Source: Methylopumilus sp036745495 (GTDB taxonomy: Bacteria > Pseudomonadota > Gammaproteobacteria > Burkholderiales > Methylophilaceae). Taken from it: a stretch of 64,000 bases of DNA. Shown here one piece after another: positions 34,597 through 43,578 of the stretch (position 1 is its first letter; the number at the start of each line of letters is the position of its first letter). The notes under the pieces were generated by a model. The model did no database searches. It was not told where the DNA came from and worked only from the letters and a program-made list of their open reading frames with translations. The stretch is taken from the NCBI GenBank assembly GCA_036745495.1, contig DAIOGA010000001.1, positions 161,204 to 225,203 on the forward strand, in the 5' to 3' direction. The position numbers were made by a program, and so were the translations under genes.

Positions 34597-35400
34597 TTAA
34601 ACAGGCTCATAAATATCTTTTTTGTAGCTAGGCGCATTGTAATGAAATGGAACGGGCCCATCTTTTTCGCCATGCACAAATTGATGAACGAAAGGAAGTT
34701 TAGATTTTGATAATTCTTTTGGCGTTCCTTCAGCGGCTACCGTACCATCTGCAACAAAGTAAATATAATCAGCAAAAGAAAAGGCCTCTTCGACATCATG
34801 CGTCACAATGATCGAAGTGGCTCCTAATGCATCATTCAGCGTTCTAATAAGATCACAAATCACCGCCATAGAAATAGGATCTAATCCCGCAAAAGGTTCG
34901 TCATACATAATAATATCGGGATCTAGTGCAATTGCTCTTGCAAGCGCTACTCGTCTTGCCATTCCACCTGAAAGTTCTGTAGACATAAGTTTATGAGCAC
35001 CTCTAAGACCAACGGCATTAAGTTTCATAAGCACCAAATCGCGAATCATGCTTTCAGGTAATTTAGTGTGTTCACGCATTGGAAATGCCACGTTATCAAA
35101 TACAGATAAGTCAGTAAAAAGAGCGCCGTGCTGAAAAAGCATACCCATTTTCCTGCGCAATTCATAAATACCTTGTCTATCTTGCTTATGAACAATCTTT
35201 CCATCTACGGTCACTTGACCAGCTTTAGGTTTTATTTGGCCACCTATTAGACGAAGAATAGTCGTTTTACCACAGCCACTTCCACCCATGATAGCCGTGA
35301 CTTTGCCGCGAGGAAAAACCATATTGATGTCTTTATGCAGCATACGATTGCCGTAGCCAAAAGATAAGTTTTTAATCTCAACTATATTTTTTTGAGTCAT
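34597..35400 (-). CDS. mlaF: MlaF, ATP-binding subunit
   Basis: MlaF powers phospholipid transport between the membranes. The 267-residue ATPase has Walker A GGSGCGKTT near residue 38, the signature LSGGMARR near 142 and Walker B IIMYDEPFAGLDP near 165. It is the first mla gene, 38 bp downstream of ccsA, so it may share transcription with the cytochrome maturation genes. No mlaA (vacJ) gene lies in the block. Confidence 0.94.
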   Translation of the reverse strand: MTQKNIVEIKNLSFGYGNRMLHKDINMVFPRGKVTAIMGGSGCGKTTILRLIGGQIKPKAGQVTVDGKIVHKQDRQGIYELRRKMGMLFQHGALFTDLSVFDNVAFPMREHTKLPESMIRDLVLMKLNAVGLRGAHKLMSTELSGGMARRVALARAIALDPDIIMYDEPFAGLDPISMAVICDLIRTLNDALGATSIIVTHDVEEAFSFADYIYFVADGTVAAEGTPKELSKSKLPFVHQFVHGEKDGPVPFHYNAPSYKKDIYEPV

Positions 35401-35438
35401 ATTTGAATGTAAATTTTAAGTATTCATTTTACATGGAA

Positions 35439-36572
35439 TTAGAGCTGGCCATAAGAATGCAGTCCTGATAAAAACATATTGACACCTAAAAAAGCAAAAG
35501 TAGTCACAAGGAGTCCAATCAATGCCCACCAAGCCAAAATAGACCCTCTTAAACCTTTCACGATTCGATAATGAAGCCAGGCTGCATAATTTAACCAAAC
35601 AATTAGTGCCCATGTTTCCTTAGGGTCCCATGACCAATAACCTCCCCAAGCTTCAGCAGCCCATATAGCGCCTAATATCGTTGCGATAGTAAAAAAGATA
35701 AATCCAATTGCGATTGATTTATAAATAAGATCATCGAGGACTGTTGATTTTGGTAAATAAGAAGTTAGTATTTTTTTGCTTGAAAGTAAGTAAGCAACTG
35801 ACACCATAGCTGCTAATGAAAATGATCCGTAGCCTATGAAATTTGCAGGGACATGTATTTTCATCCAATAAGATTGTAAGGCAGGTACTAAAGGCTGAAC
35901 GCCATCTGCATGACGATCAAATGTATACCACAAAATAAATCCTACAGCCGCATTAATAACGATCAATACAAAAGCACCTAATTTTTTTGTATTAAATCTT
36001 TCTTCATAAAATAAATATAGAAGAGAAGTAATTAAACAAAATAAAATAAATACTTCATATAAGTTACTGATCGGAATATGGCCAATATCAAGACCTATTA
36101 AGTAAGATTCATACCATCTAACAAGGAGTCCAATAAAACCAAACAAAACTGCTACAGATGTGAAAGAAGATGCAATATCGTCTATTAGATTATTTTTTGT
36201 AAGCAGTCCTAACCAATAGAATAAAAGAGAAAGTACGAAAAAAACGTTCATCCACATAATAGCTGATTGACTTGCTATTAAGTATTTCAATAAAAAGACG
36301 TGTTCATTATTATTTAACACGCCTTGATATAATTGAATTGCAAAAAGACTAGTCGCAAAAACTAATATCATGATTTTTTTAAAATGATTCCAACCCCAAC
36401 CAAGCCAACTAAAAAATCCAACACTTCCGAATAAAATTACCTCTTCGTAGATATCCATATAATTGTGAAATGTTTTAAGTGCATATAATGCACCGCCTAA
36501 TAACAAAGCAAGGTACAAAACATTGAGTGTTTGAAACGTAGCCTTAGAAGATTTAAATAATTTATTGAACAT
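35439..36572 (-). CDS. ccsA: Cytochrome c biogenesis protein CcsA/ResC (System II)
   Basis: CcsA with ResB forms the System II synthetase that delivers haem to CXXCH motifs of periplasmic c-type cytochromes. The 377-residue membrane protein has about ten hydrophobic segments and the WWD haem-handling motif in GGYWSWDPKETWALIVWLNY near residue 310, plus flanking periplasmic histidines. It lies 10 bp downstream of resB. Clients in this window include cytochrome c1 and cytochrome c4. Confidence 0.93.
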   Translation of the reverse strand: MFNKLFKSSKATFQTLNVLYLALLLGGALYALKTFHNYMDIYEEVILFGSVGFFSWLGWGWNHFKKIMILVFATSLFAIQLYQGVLNNNEHVFLLKYLIASQSAIMWMNVFFVLSLLFYWLGLLTKNNLIDDIASSFTSVAVLFGFIGLLVRWYESYLIGLDIGHIPISNLYEVFILFCLITSLLYLFYEERFNTKKLGAFVLIVINAAVGFILWYTFDRHADGVQPLVPALQSYWMKIHVPANFIGYGSFSLAAMVSVAYLLSSKKILTSYLPKSTVLDDLIYKSIAIGFIFFTIATILGAIWAAEAWGGYWSWDPKETWALIVWLNYAAWLHYRIVKGLRGSILAWWALIGLLVTTFAFLGVNMFLSGLHSYGQL

Positions 36573-36582
36573 ATTTCACCTA

Positions 36583-38520
36583 TTAATGAATAATTTTCTT
36601 AATTTCTTGAGTTAACTTCCTGTAGTCATTTTCAAAATCTATATTTTTACGATTAGAGCTTAATGCAAGTATAACGCCGCCTTTTGCTTTAATAAGCAAC
36701 CATAACTTTCTCTCACGCAAATAGATCATTGAAAAAATACCAAGGACTAAACTTAAGGATCCAAGATAAACCCAAAATTGTCCAGGCGACTTAGTCAATT
36801 GGAGTCCACTTGCTTCTTTTTGTTCATAACTTGTTAACTCAAAATAATACGGCACCCCATAAAAAAACATATCGCTGTATGCATTTAGCGCATCTTGAAT
36901 AAATAAAATTCTTGATTGATTGAGCTCTTTATCTGCTAAATGAAATCGATTTTTATAAATCTCGCTTGATGCAATATCAATGATTTTTAAGTAAGTTTGT
37001 ACTGCTTTTTGTTTCTCACTATCTGGAATATTTTTATCTATATTTTTAGCAATATTAGAAAATCCGCCTTGTGCAAATAAAGTCATTAACTTATTAACAC
37101 TCTTTTCAAATGATTCTTTGACGTCTTTATTCTTATCTGCGCTCGCTGATTGATTTGCCATTTTTTTTGCAACATGCTCAATCAACCTTTTATTTTGAAG
37201 CGCATCTTTAAATAACATAAACTCTTCAATTGAACCTTTTGCGTCTGCAGGAATTTTTAAATATTTAAATTCTTCTTGCGGGGTTTCTCTCATACCGCTA
37301 ATAAAGAATGTGCGTCCATCAATTGGCATAGCATATTGGTATGAAAGATATTCACGGGCCTGTCCTGAGCTATTTCTAACTTTATAAGTGACGCTTGGAC
37401 CTACATTGCGAGGCTTTTCTTTTTCACCTTCCTTTAAATGCAGTACATTAAATTTTTTAAAATCATTAAATTCATAAGTGATTTGATCTTTATCTAATTT
37501 AACTTTATCAAAAATTTTCCCATCTATTTTCTGCGAGGTGTTTGAGCTGAACAAGCTTCGCAATTTAATGTCTAGTTTTGTGCCTCCGTCTTGGAAATCT
37601 GATTGATATATTGCAATGCCTTTATAAGTAAAAGGATGATTAACGCTAATTGTCTGTGTTATATCTTGAGAAAGTTCGGGATCGGAAATCACTAAATCGC
37701 TTTCAAAGGATTTTGGCATGCCGGTTGAATAGTGATTAATCCTAAAATCTTTTAAGGTTATTTTAAAAGGTAAATCTTGTACAAGATATCCATCTTTCAT
37801 TCTCACAAATGCAACATTATCTGAAGAGCCCTCAGCAAGAGTCATATTTGCTCTAAATGAAGTGTTGCTTATACCCAATCGACTAACTTCCGGAACTTTT
37901 GAGGCGGGTATATCTAATGTTTCTATTTTTTTATAGCCGAATATTTCTTGAGCTTTAAAAATCAAATTACCATCCAATAATCCGCCTAAACAAATCACTA
38001 CCACTCCAATATGCGTCAAGATATAACCTAAGCGCTGATAGTTACCCTTCTTAGCAATAATTAAAACATCACCGTTCTCTTTGGATTTCTCTTTGATCCT
38101 AAATTTAGCTTGTTTTAAGTAATGGAGAATTTTTGAAGTATTCACTCTCTTTTTATTTTTTATAACGAAATGATGTGTGAATGATAAAAGCGATCTTTCC
38201 TCTAAAGAATCTTTAAACACTAAAAAGTCTTTAAGAATAGCGGGTGTATTTTTAATAATGCAAAGGGTTGTAGATAAAACTAGAAAAAGAAGAATTGTTA
38301 AAAACCAAACGCTGTGATAGACGTCATAAAGGCCAATTTTCTCAAAAAATCCAAACCAAAATTGGCCAAATTTAATGATGTAATTCTCATAGGGCTCATT
38401 CTGCTTAAGAATTGTTCCTATGATTGATGCAATGCCGAGAAATACAAGCATCGATACTGCGAAGCTCATTGAGCTTAACAATTGATTTATTTTTTTGGAA
38501 TTAATATATGTAGATTTCAA
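36583..38520 (-). CDS. resB: Cytochrome c biogenesis protein ResB (System II)
   Basis: ResB is the large partner of CcsA; its periplasmic domain helps present apocytochrome and haem. The 645-residue protein has early membrane helices (MSFAVSMLVFLGIASIIGTILK near 17-38, another near 65-85 and 165-185), a large periplasmic domain and a C-terminal helix near 580. The start is TTG (38518-38520) without a clear ribosome-binding site; a start at Met17 is possible. Length is near the family norm, so the TTG is preferred. Confidence 0.88.
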   Translation of the reverse strand: MKSTYINSKKINQLLSSMSFAVSMLVFLGIASIIGTILKQNEPYENYIIKFGQFWFGFFEKIGLYDVYHSVWFLTILLFLVLSTTLCIIKNTPAILKDFLVFKDSLEERSLLSFTHHFVIKNKKRVNTSKILHYLKQAKFRIKEKSKENGDVLIIAKKGNYQRLGYILTHIGVVVICLGGLLDGNLIFKAQEIFGYKKIETLDIPASKVPEVSRLGISNTSFRANMTLAEGSSDNVAFVRMKDGYLVQDLPFKITLKDFRINHYSTGMPKSFESDLVISDPELSQDITQTISVNHPFTYKGIAIYQSDFQDGGTKLDIKLRSLFSSNTSQKIDGKIFDKVKLDKDQITYEFNDFKKFNVLHLKEGEKEKPRNVGPSVTYKVRNSSGQAREYLSYQYAMPIDGRTFFISGMRETPQEEFKYLKIPADAKGSIEEFMLFKDALQNKRLIEHVAKKMANQSASADKNKDVKESFEKSVNKLMTLFAQGGFSNIAKNIDKNIPDSEKQKAVQTYLKIIDIASSEIYKNRFHLADKELNQSRILFIQDALNAYSDMFFYGVPYYFELTSYEQKEASGLQLTKSPGQFWVYLGSLSLVLGIFSMIYLRERKLWLLIKAKGGVILALSSNRKNIDFENDYRKLTQEIKKIIH

Positions 38521-38556
38521 AATGACTCATTTTAAAAATGACATGTTTTGACTACG

Positions 38557-38577
38557 AAAACTGCAAGGAAGTTGCAG
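38557..38577 (-). terminator. Candidate terminator in the c4-resB gap (second hairpin)
   Basis: On the minus strand CTGCAA and TTGCAG pair around a five-base loop and are followed by TTTTCG. The stem is short, so this may be weak or a processing site. Confidence 0.35.
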
Positions 38578-38595
38578 CAATTCAATTGATAACAA

Positions 38596-38615
38596 AAGAT
38601 AGAACGGCTTATCTT
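38596..38615 (-). terminator. Candidate terminator at the end of the cytochrome c4 gene
   Basis: On the minus strand AAGATA and TATCTT pair around an eight-base loop that includes the stop codon region of the c4 gene, followed by TTTTGTTATC. With the neighbouring hairpin it suggests that c4 transcription ends or is reduced before resB. Modest stem strength limits confidence. Confidence 0.4.
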
Positions 38616-39223
38616 AAGCCTTGAATATAATCAGCTACTGCTTCCATTTCTTGATCAGTTAATTTGGCAGCAATCGTTCGCATTACTTTTGCTTCATCGT
38701 TTGCGCGAGCGCCGAGCCTAAACTGTTTTAATTGATTTAAAACATACTCTGTGTGTTGACCTCCTAAACGTGGGTATTTCACCGGAAGGCCATCGCCTGC
38801 AGGTCCATGGCAAGCAGCGCAAGCTGGCACGCCATTAGCTTGAATACCTGCACGATAAATTTTTTCACCTAAAGATCCGGCACCATTTGTTTTAGCTTGT
38901 CCTAGATTTAATGTTTGCTTTGAAAAGTACTCAGCCACAACGTGCATATCAGCATCTGATAGCATCGCTGCCATTCCGGACATTACTGCGTTTGCTCGCT
39001 CACCCGATTTAAAATTAGTTAATTGTTTATAAAGATATTCTGCGTGTTGTCCTGCTAATTTTGGATTGGCAGTAATAACACTATTACCATCAATTGCATG
39101 GCATGCTGCGCATACGTTGGCAACTGCTTTAGGTGGATTTTTATGCTCAATCGTTGCAGACATTGCATTGCTTGAAGCAAAAAAAGACAAGATGAGAATA
39201 AAAAAAGCATTTCGACCACTCAT
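38609..39223 (-). CDS. Dihaem cytochrome c4
   Basis: Cytochrome c4 is a periplasmic dihaem electron carrier that typically connects the bc1 complex to terminal oxidases. The 204-residue protein has a signal peptide (ending near NAMSA), two haem motifs CAACH (about residues 36 and 132) and two repeated domains each ending with a methionine ligand region. I use ATG 39221-39223 because GGAG sits nine bases upstream; an earlier ATG adds five residues. It precedes resB-ccsA, its maturation system. Confidence 0.93.
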   Translation of the reverse strand: MSGRNAFFILILSFFASSNAMSATIEHKNPPKAVANVCAACHAIDGNSVITANPKLAGQHAEYLYKQLTNFKSGERANAVMSGMAAMLSDADMHVVAEYFSKQTLNLGQAKTNGAGSLGEKIYRAGIQANGVPACAACHGPAGDGLPVKYPRLGGQHTEYVLNQLKQFRLGARANDEAKVMRTIAAKLTDQEMEAVADYIQGLR

Positions 39224-39328
39224 TGCGCAAAGCTCCATATATAAAGTATGTACAAGGTCTTCATTTTATCTAAAATCCGATTCTCGTGATAGCATTTTGA
39301 TTGGATTGAACAGGTTTAGGTAAAGCGC

Positions 39329-39967
39329 ATGGCTATTTTTAAAAACGCATCATATTTTATATCTGCTCACCATTTAAGTGATTTGCCTCCCCCTACTGGG
39401 ATTGAGATTGCATTTGCTGGAAGATCAAACGCGGGGAAATCAAGCGCTATTAACACGCTCGCAAATCATAATCGCCTTGCTTTTGTGAGTAAGCAACCCG
39501 GTCGAACTCAGCTTATTAACTTCTTTTCGCTTGGTGATAATCGTTTCTTGGTAGATTTACCTGGGTATGGTTATGCCAAAGTCCCTCAAGCTATCAAAGA
39601 TCATTGGCAAAGAACTTTAGCTACTTATCTATCTGAACGCTCTTGTCTCTTTGGCCTTGTTTTAGTTATGGATATTAGACATCCACTCACGCCTCTTGAT
39701 CAACAAATGTTAGAGTGGTTTTCGTTAAATAAAAAACCGATTCATATTTTATTAACCAAAGCAGATAAACTTTCTCGAGAAGCTTCTCATAAAACACTTC
39801 ATGCCGTTCAAAAAGAAATTAATGAAAAATGGGGATTAACTCTTGGTATTGAATGCACGGTTCAGCTTTTTTCTAGCTTAAAAAAACAGGGTGCTGATGA
39901 GGCGGAGACAATCATCGGAAAGTGGTTAAATACGCCTATAGATCATATCCCAAACCCTGTAACCTAG
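39329..39967 (+). CDS. engB: Ribosome biogenesis GTPase EngB/YsxC
   Basis: EngB (YihA/YsxC) is an essential GTPase for late 50S subunit assembly. The 212-residue protein has the P-loop GRSNAGKSS near residue 33, the switch region KQPGRTQLINFF, DLPGYGYAKV near 79 and TKADKLS near 146. It is divergent from cytochrome c4 (105 bp from its start). Its 3' end overlaps the convergent trmB end by 42 bp. Confidence 0.96.
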   Translation: MAIFKNASYFISAHHLSDLPPPTGIEIAFAGRSNAGKSSAINTLANHNRLAFVSKQPGRTQLINFFSLGDNRFLVDLPGYGYAKVPQAIKDHWQRTLATYLSERSCLFGLVLVMDIRHPLTPLDQQMLEWFSLNKKPIHILLTKADKLSREASHKTLHAVQKEINEKWGLTLGIECTVQLFSSLKKQGADEAETIIGKWLNTPIDHIPNPVT

Positions 39968-40621
39968 TTTAATCCCTCGATTCTCATATTTTGTTAAAGG
40001 GCGATAATCAGGTTTTTTGAAAAAATCATCAGACGTCTTTTGCAATAATTCTTCTTTATCTAAAAGATCAATAATCCACAGAGCATAATCTTCCCAGTCT
40101 GTTGCAATATGAAGGTAACCTGATTTTTTAATTTTCTGCGCTATAAGTTTTAATAAATTTGATTGAATGAGTCTTCTTTTGTGATGTCTTTTTTTGGGCC
40201 AAGGATCGGGAAAGAAAATATGAATAGCATCCAAAGAATCATTCTCTATCATTAAATTAAGAACTTCTACTGCATCGTGTTGAATAATCTTCAAATTAGG
40301 AATGTCGTTTTCCTGAATTAGCTTTAGTAAATTGCCTACTCCAGGAGAATGAACTTCAATTGCAATATAATTTTTATTTAAATTAGATTTTGCAATTTCT
40401 GCAGTTGAAGTTCCCATACCAAAACCAATTTCTAATATGAGTTCACTATTTTTATTTTTAAATAAATCGCCCAAATTTGTTAATTTATTTTCAAAAATAA
40501 CAGCATGTTTTTGAAAGTTCTCTTCAATGGCTTTTGATTGAGCTGCAGTGATTCGACCCTGTCTTAAAATATAACTTCTAATAGGTCGCTTCTTAATATC
40601 TTCTTTATTTTCCTCTATCAT
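39926..40621 (-). CDS. trmB: tRNA (guanine-N7)-methyltransferase
   Basis: TrmB makes m7G46 in tRNA variable loops using SAM. The 231-residue protein has the SAM-binding EIGFGMGTSTAEIA near residue 65 and the TrmB signature FFPDPWPKKRHHKRRL near 140. It overlaps the MidA-type gene upstream by four bases and the convergent engB by 42 bp, so the C-terminal coding region is read on both strands. Confidence 0.96.
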   Translation of the reverse strand: MIEENKEDIKKRPIRSYILRQGRITAAQSKAIEENFQKHAVIFENKLTNLGDLFKNKNSELILEIGFGMGTSTAEIAKSNLNKNYIAIEVHSPGVGNLLKLIQENDIPNLKIIQHDAVEVLNLMIENDSLDAIHIFFPDPWPKKRHHKRRLIQSNLLKLIAQKIKKSGYLHIATDWEDYALWIIDLLDKEELLQKTSDDFFKKPDYRPLTKYENRGIKLGYRVWDMIYRRI

Positions 40622-41772
40622 AATTTTGTGACTCTATTGTTTTGCTTGAGTCCTAAAAGATCTATATTTATATTTTTTTCTAGTGTCATGACCTTAAATA
40701 AATCGCCCATTTCTGAGGGAGATAATAATTTTTGCACTTCAGATACTGATTTCATATATAAAATCCTATCTTCTGAATTTATTGTTTCAAGAAAATTTAA
40801 TATGCCACAATTAATAAGAAAATTTGCTTGAGATATAAAGCCAGTAATATTTAAACCTAATTTTGAAGCCTCTGTTGCAACATAGCTAAAATTAACATGG
40901 GTTGTAATATCTTGTATACCGAGGTGGATAAGAGGATTGTCATGGGCATAATGCTTAAAATGACACATCAATGTTCCTTGAGATCTTTGCTCGTGAAAGT
41001 ATTCTGTATGGTTAAAACCATAATCAATGATGAACACAATGCCTTTGCTAAGTGATTGGCTAATTTTTTTAAGCCAATTTTTAATATAAAGTGGATATTC
41101 CACAATATAGTTATCTGGTAGATTTTTTAAGTCGATTTCGTCGAATTTAGATATATCCTCTAATGGCTTATCTTTCCAAATTAATACATCATTTTCAATG
41201 CCAATACCTTTTTGATAATACATACCTGACTCTTTTTTTATTAAGTCTACCGGTAACGCATCCAAAAGCTCATTACAAAAAATAATGCCTTCGAATTCTT
41301 TCGGGATCTCATCAATCCATTGAATTTTGCTAAATAAATGTGAGGGTAAATGTTTTATTAAGAGGTCATATTGTTGCTTTCTTAATGAAGGACTTATTTC
41401 CAGAATAAGGTAATGATTTATTTTTTCATTCTCACTACTCAATGATTGAATTACTTGAAGTGCAAACTGTCCTGATCCAGCCCCAATTTCAATGATACTT
41501 CTTGCAATTGATTGGAAGATTTCTTTGAATTGAATACATAGTGTTTTTGCAAAAAAAATCGATATTTCAGATGCTGTAACAAAATCGCCTTTTTCACCAA
41601 ACTTTCTTAAAGTTCCAGTGTAATAACCTAATTCAGGATCATAAAGTGCAAACTCCATGAATCGATCGAAGCTTATCCATCCTTGATTGGAATGAATGAA
41701 TTGGACGATTTTTGTTTTTAATTGCTCACTTAAATCAATTTCATTTTGAGGAGCTGAAGGCATTGATAGCAT
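40618..41772 (-). CDS. MidA/NDUFAF7-family class I SAM methyltransferase
   Basis: This 384-residue protein belongs to the COG1565/DUF185 family; the eukaryotic member NDUFAF7/MidA methylates an arginine of respiratory complex I, while the bacterial target is not settled. Seen here are GYYTGTLRKFGEKGDFVTAS near residue 50-70 and the SAM-binding IEIGAGSGQFALQVI near 90. Start choice is ATG 41770-41772; a second ATG three codons later is possible. It is followed by trmB with a four-base overlap. Confidence 0.86.
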   Translation of the reverse strand: MLSMPSAPQNEIDLSEQLKTKIVQFIHSNQGWISFDRFMEFALYDPELGYYTGTLRKFGEKGDFVTASEISIFFAKTLCIQFKEIFQSIARSIIEIGAGSGQFALQVIQSLSSENEKINHYLILEISPSLRKQQYDLLIKHLPSHLFSKIQWIDEIPKEFEGIIFCNELLDALPVDLIKKESGMYYQKGIGIENDVLIWKDKPLEDISKFDEIDLKNLPDNYIVEYPLYIKNWLKKISQSLSKGIVFIIDYGFNHTEYFHEQRSQGTLMCHFKHYAHDNPLIHLGIQDITTHVNFSYVATEASKLGLNITGFISQANFLINCGILNFLETINSEDRILYMKSVSEVQKLLSPSEMGDLFKVMTLEKNINIDLLGLKQNNRVTKL

Positions 41773-41781
41773 AGGTATTAG

Positions 41782-41789
41782 ATTATAAT
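41782..41789. promoter_or_regulatory. Palindromic -10 element shared by divergent genes
   Basis: The self-complementary ATTATAAT presents TATAAT on both strands within the 44-bp gap between the MidA-type gene and the folM-like gene. Rightward transcription would begin about 41796, 21 bases before the folM ATG; leftward it would begin only a few bases before the midA ATG. The -35 regions are weak (TTGATA at 41763-41768 has 15-bp spacing for the rightward case). Confidence 0.4.
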
Positions 41790-41816
41790 AGAGTCAATTC
41801 ATTTATACATAAACCT

Positions 41817-42563
41817 ATGAAATCTAATAGAAAAATTGCTCTTGTTACTGGTGGCGCCAAAAGAATTGGACAAGCGATTTGTAAGCTGCTTCATGAATCG
41901 GATATAGACATAATGATTCATTATCGTCATTCAGCCGATGAAGCAAAAAAACTCAAAGAAGATTTAAATAAAATCCGTAAAGGCTCTGCAAGTATCATTC
42001 AAGGTGATCTTGTAAATACAAGTATATTGCCAAATCTTGTTGAAGAAACAATCAAGACTTACGGCAGATTAGATATTCTTATAAATAACGCTTCTAGTTA
42101 TTACCCGACAGAAATTGGAAAAATGAATGAAAAGAATTGGAATGATCTCATTGGAAGTAATTTAAAAGCACCTTTATTTTTATCTCAACTTGCAGCGAAT
42201 GAACTTATTAAAACTAAAGGCTGTATCATAAATATCACAGATACCCACATAGACAAGCCAAAAAAAAATTATATTATTTATAGCATTGCTAAATCAGGTC
42301 TTACCACATTAACAAAATCGCTTGCTCAAGAACTGAGTCCAGATGTAAGAGTTAATGCCGTTGCCCCAGGTCCAGTTTTATGGCCTGAAAATAATGAAGA
42401 ATTTAATGATATTTATAAACAACGAGTCATTTCTCAAACATTATTAAAAAAAATGGGTAGGCCAGAAGATGTAGCTATGGCTGTCAAATTTTTAGTACTA
42501 GATGCTCCATTTATTACAGGTCATATTCTAGCCGTCGATGGAGGAAGATCGCTCTCATTATGA
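41817..42563 (+). CDS. folM: Pteridine reductase-like SDR oxidoreductase
   Basis: This 248-residue short-chain dehydrogenase has the NADPH motif TGGAKRIG near residue 10, of the TGxxxRxG type found in pteridine reductases, then NNAS near 90, and the catalytic YSIAKSG near 156. FolM-type enzymes reduce dihydrobiopterin or dihydromonapterin to the tetrahydro form. It overlaps ttcA by four bases. The exact substrate is inferred from the motif; another SDR activity is possible. Confidence 0.8.
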   Translation: MKSNRKIALVTGGAKRIGQAICKLLHESDIDIMIHYRHSADEAKKLKEDLNKIRKGSASIIQGDLVNTSILPNLVEETIKTYGRLDILINNASSYYPTEIGKMNEKNWNDLIGSNLKAPLFLSQLAANELIKTKGCIINITDTHIDKPKKNYIIYSIAKSGLTTLTKSLAQELSPDVRVNAVAPGPVLWPENNEEFNDIYKQRVISQTLLKKMGRPEDVAMAVKFLVLDAPFITGHILAVDGGRSLSL

Positions 42564-43462
42564 TTCCCCAAATTCCAATAGATGCAACGAATAACTTTCT
42601 TAAGTTACGGAATAAACTTATAGGGTTAACTGGCAAAGCAATCACTGATTTCAATATGATTGAAAATAATGATCGAGTTTTAGTATGTATGAGTGGTGGT
42701 AAAGATTCATATTCACTATTAATGTTTTTGCTAGCCCTTAAAGAAAGGGCGCCTATTCACTTTGATATCATTGCAATGAATTTAGATCAAAAACAGCCAG
42801 GCTTTCCTGCAGATGTATTACCCAATTTTTTAAAAGATTTAGGTATTGAACATCTGATTGTGACCGAAGATACCTACTCAATTGTTAAAGAAAAAATCCC
42901 AAGTGGCAAGACAACTTGCTCTTTATGTTCTCGACTAAGGCGGGGCATTATTTATAGAACGGCAAAAGAACTTAATATCAATAAAATTGCTTTGGGCCAT
43001 CACCGTGACGATATTGTTGAAACGCTTTTTCTTAATATGTTTTTTGGATCCAAATTAAAAGCTATGCCACCTAAATTAATTTCTAATGATGGTGAAAATA
43101 TTATCATTAGACCTTTGGCATATTGCTCAGAGAAAGAAATCTCAAGCTATGCATCTCGTATGAATTTTCCGATTATCCCTTGTAATCTATGTGGTTCACA
43201 AGAAAACCTTCAAAGAAAAAAAATAAAAGAAATGTTGATGGCATGGGAAAGAGAGCAGCCGGGGCGCATTAACAATATATACGGAGCTATCTCAAATATA
43301 GAACTTTCTCATTTAGGAGACCGGCAACTTTATGACTTCGAAAATCTTAATCAATCCATCAAAGAAAAAGACGATGAACTTATCTTTACGGAAGATTTAA
43401 TCAGAAATCTCAATACTGACTTAATTAATATTGCTTCATTCGCTGAAAATATTGCTTCTTAA
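42560..43462 (+). CDS. ttcA: tRNA 2-thiocytidine biosynthesis protein TtcA
   Basis: TtcA thiolates cytidine-32 of certain tRNAs using ATP and an iron-sulfur cluster. The 300-residue protein has the PP-loop SGGKDSYSL near residue 45 and the cluster cysteines in CSLCSRLRRG near 118-121 and CNLCGSQ near 210. It is coupled to folM-like by an ATGA overlap. It is followed by a 116-bp gap before topA. Confidence 0.96.
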   Translation: MIPQIPIDATNNFLKLRNKLIGLTGKAITDFNMIENNDRVLVCMSGGKDSYSLLMFLLALKERAPIHFDIIAMNLDQKQPGFPADVLPNFLKDLGIEHLIVTEDTYSIVKEKIPSGKTTCSLCSRLRRGIIYRTAKELNINKIALGHHRDDIVETLFLNMFFGSKLKAMPPKLISNDGENIIIRPLAYCSEKEISSYASRMNFPIIPCNLCGSQENLQRKKIKEMLMAWEREQPGRINNIYGAISNIELSHLGDRQLYDFENLNQSIKEKDDELIFTEDLIRNLNTDLINIASFAENIAS

Positions 43463-43515
43463 AATCATTATTTAAATTTAATTAACGTAATTTATTTAAG
43501 TAAGTTAGTATAGAC

Positions 43516-43534
43516 ATCTTGTACATAACAAGAT
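43516..43534 (+). other. Seven-base inverted repeat in the ttcA-topA gap
   Basis: ATCTTGT and ACAAGAT form a perfect inverted repeat around a five-base loop, followed by TTAAATTTATTATT. It could be a weak terminator for ttcA, a leader hairpin of topA or an operator; nothing decides between these. The rest of the 116-bp gap is AT-rich. Confidence 0.35.
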
Positions 43535-43578
43535 TTAAATTTATTATTCATCAAAATTTTTTGATCTAGAAACCCCCA

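Noticed and set aside
43540..43570. TCAAAA/TTTTGA dyad before topA
   Set aside because: Such A/T-only palindromes occur often by chance in this composition; no promoter spacing supports it.
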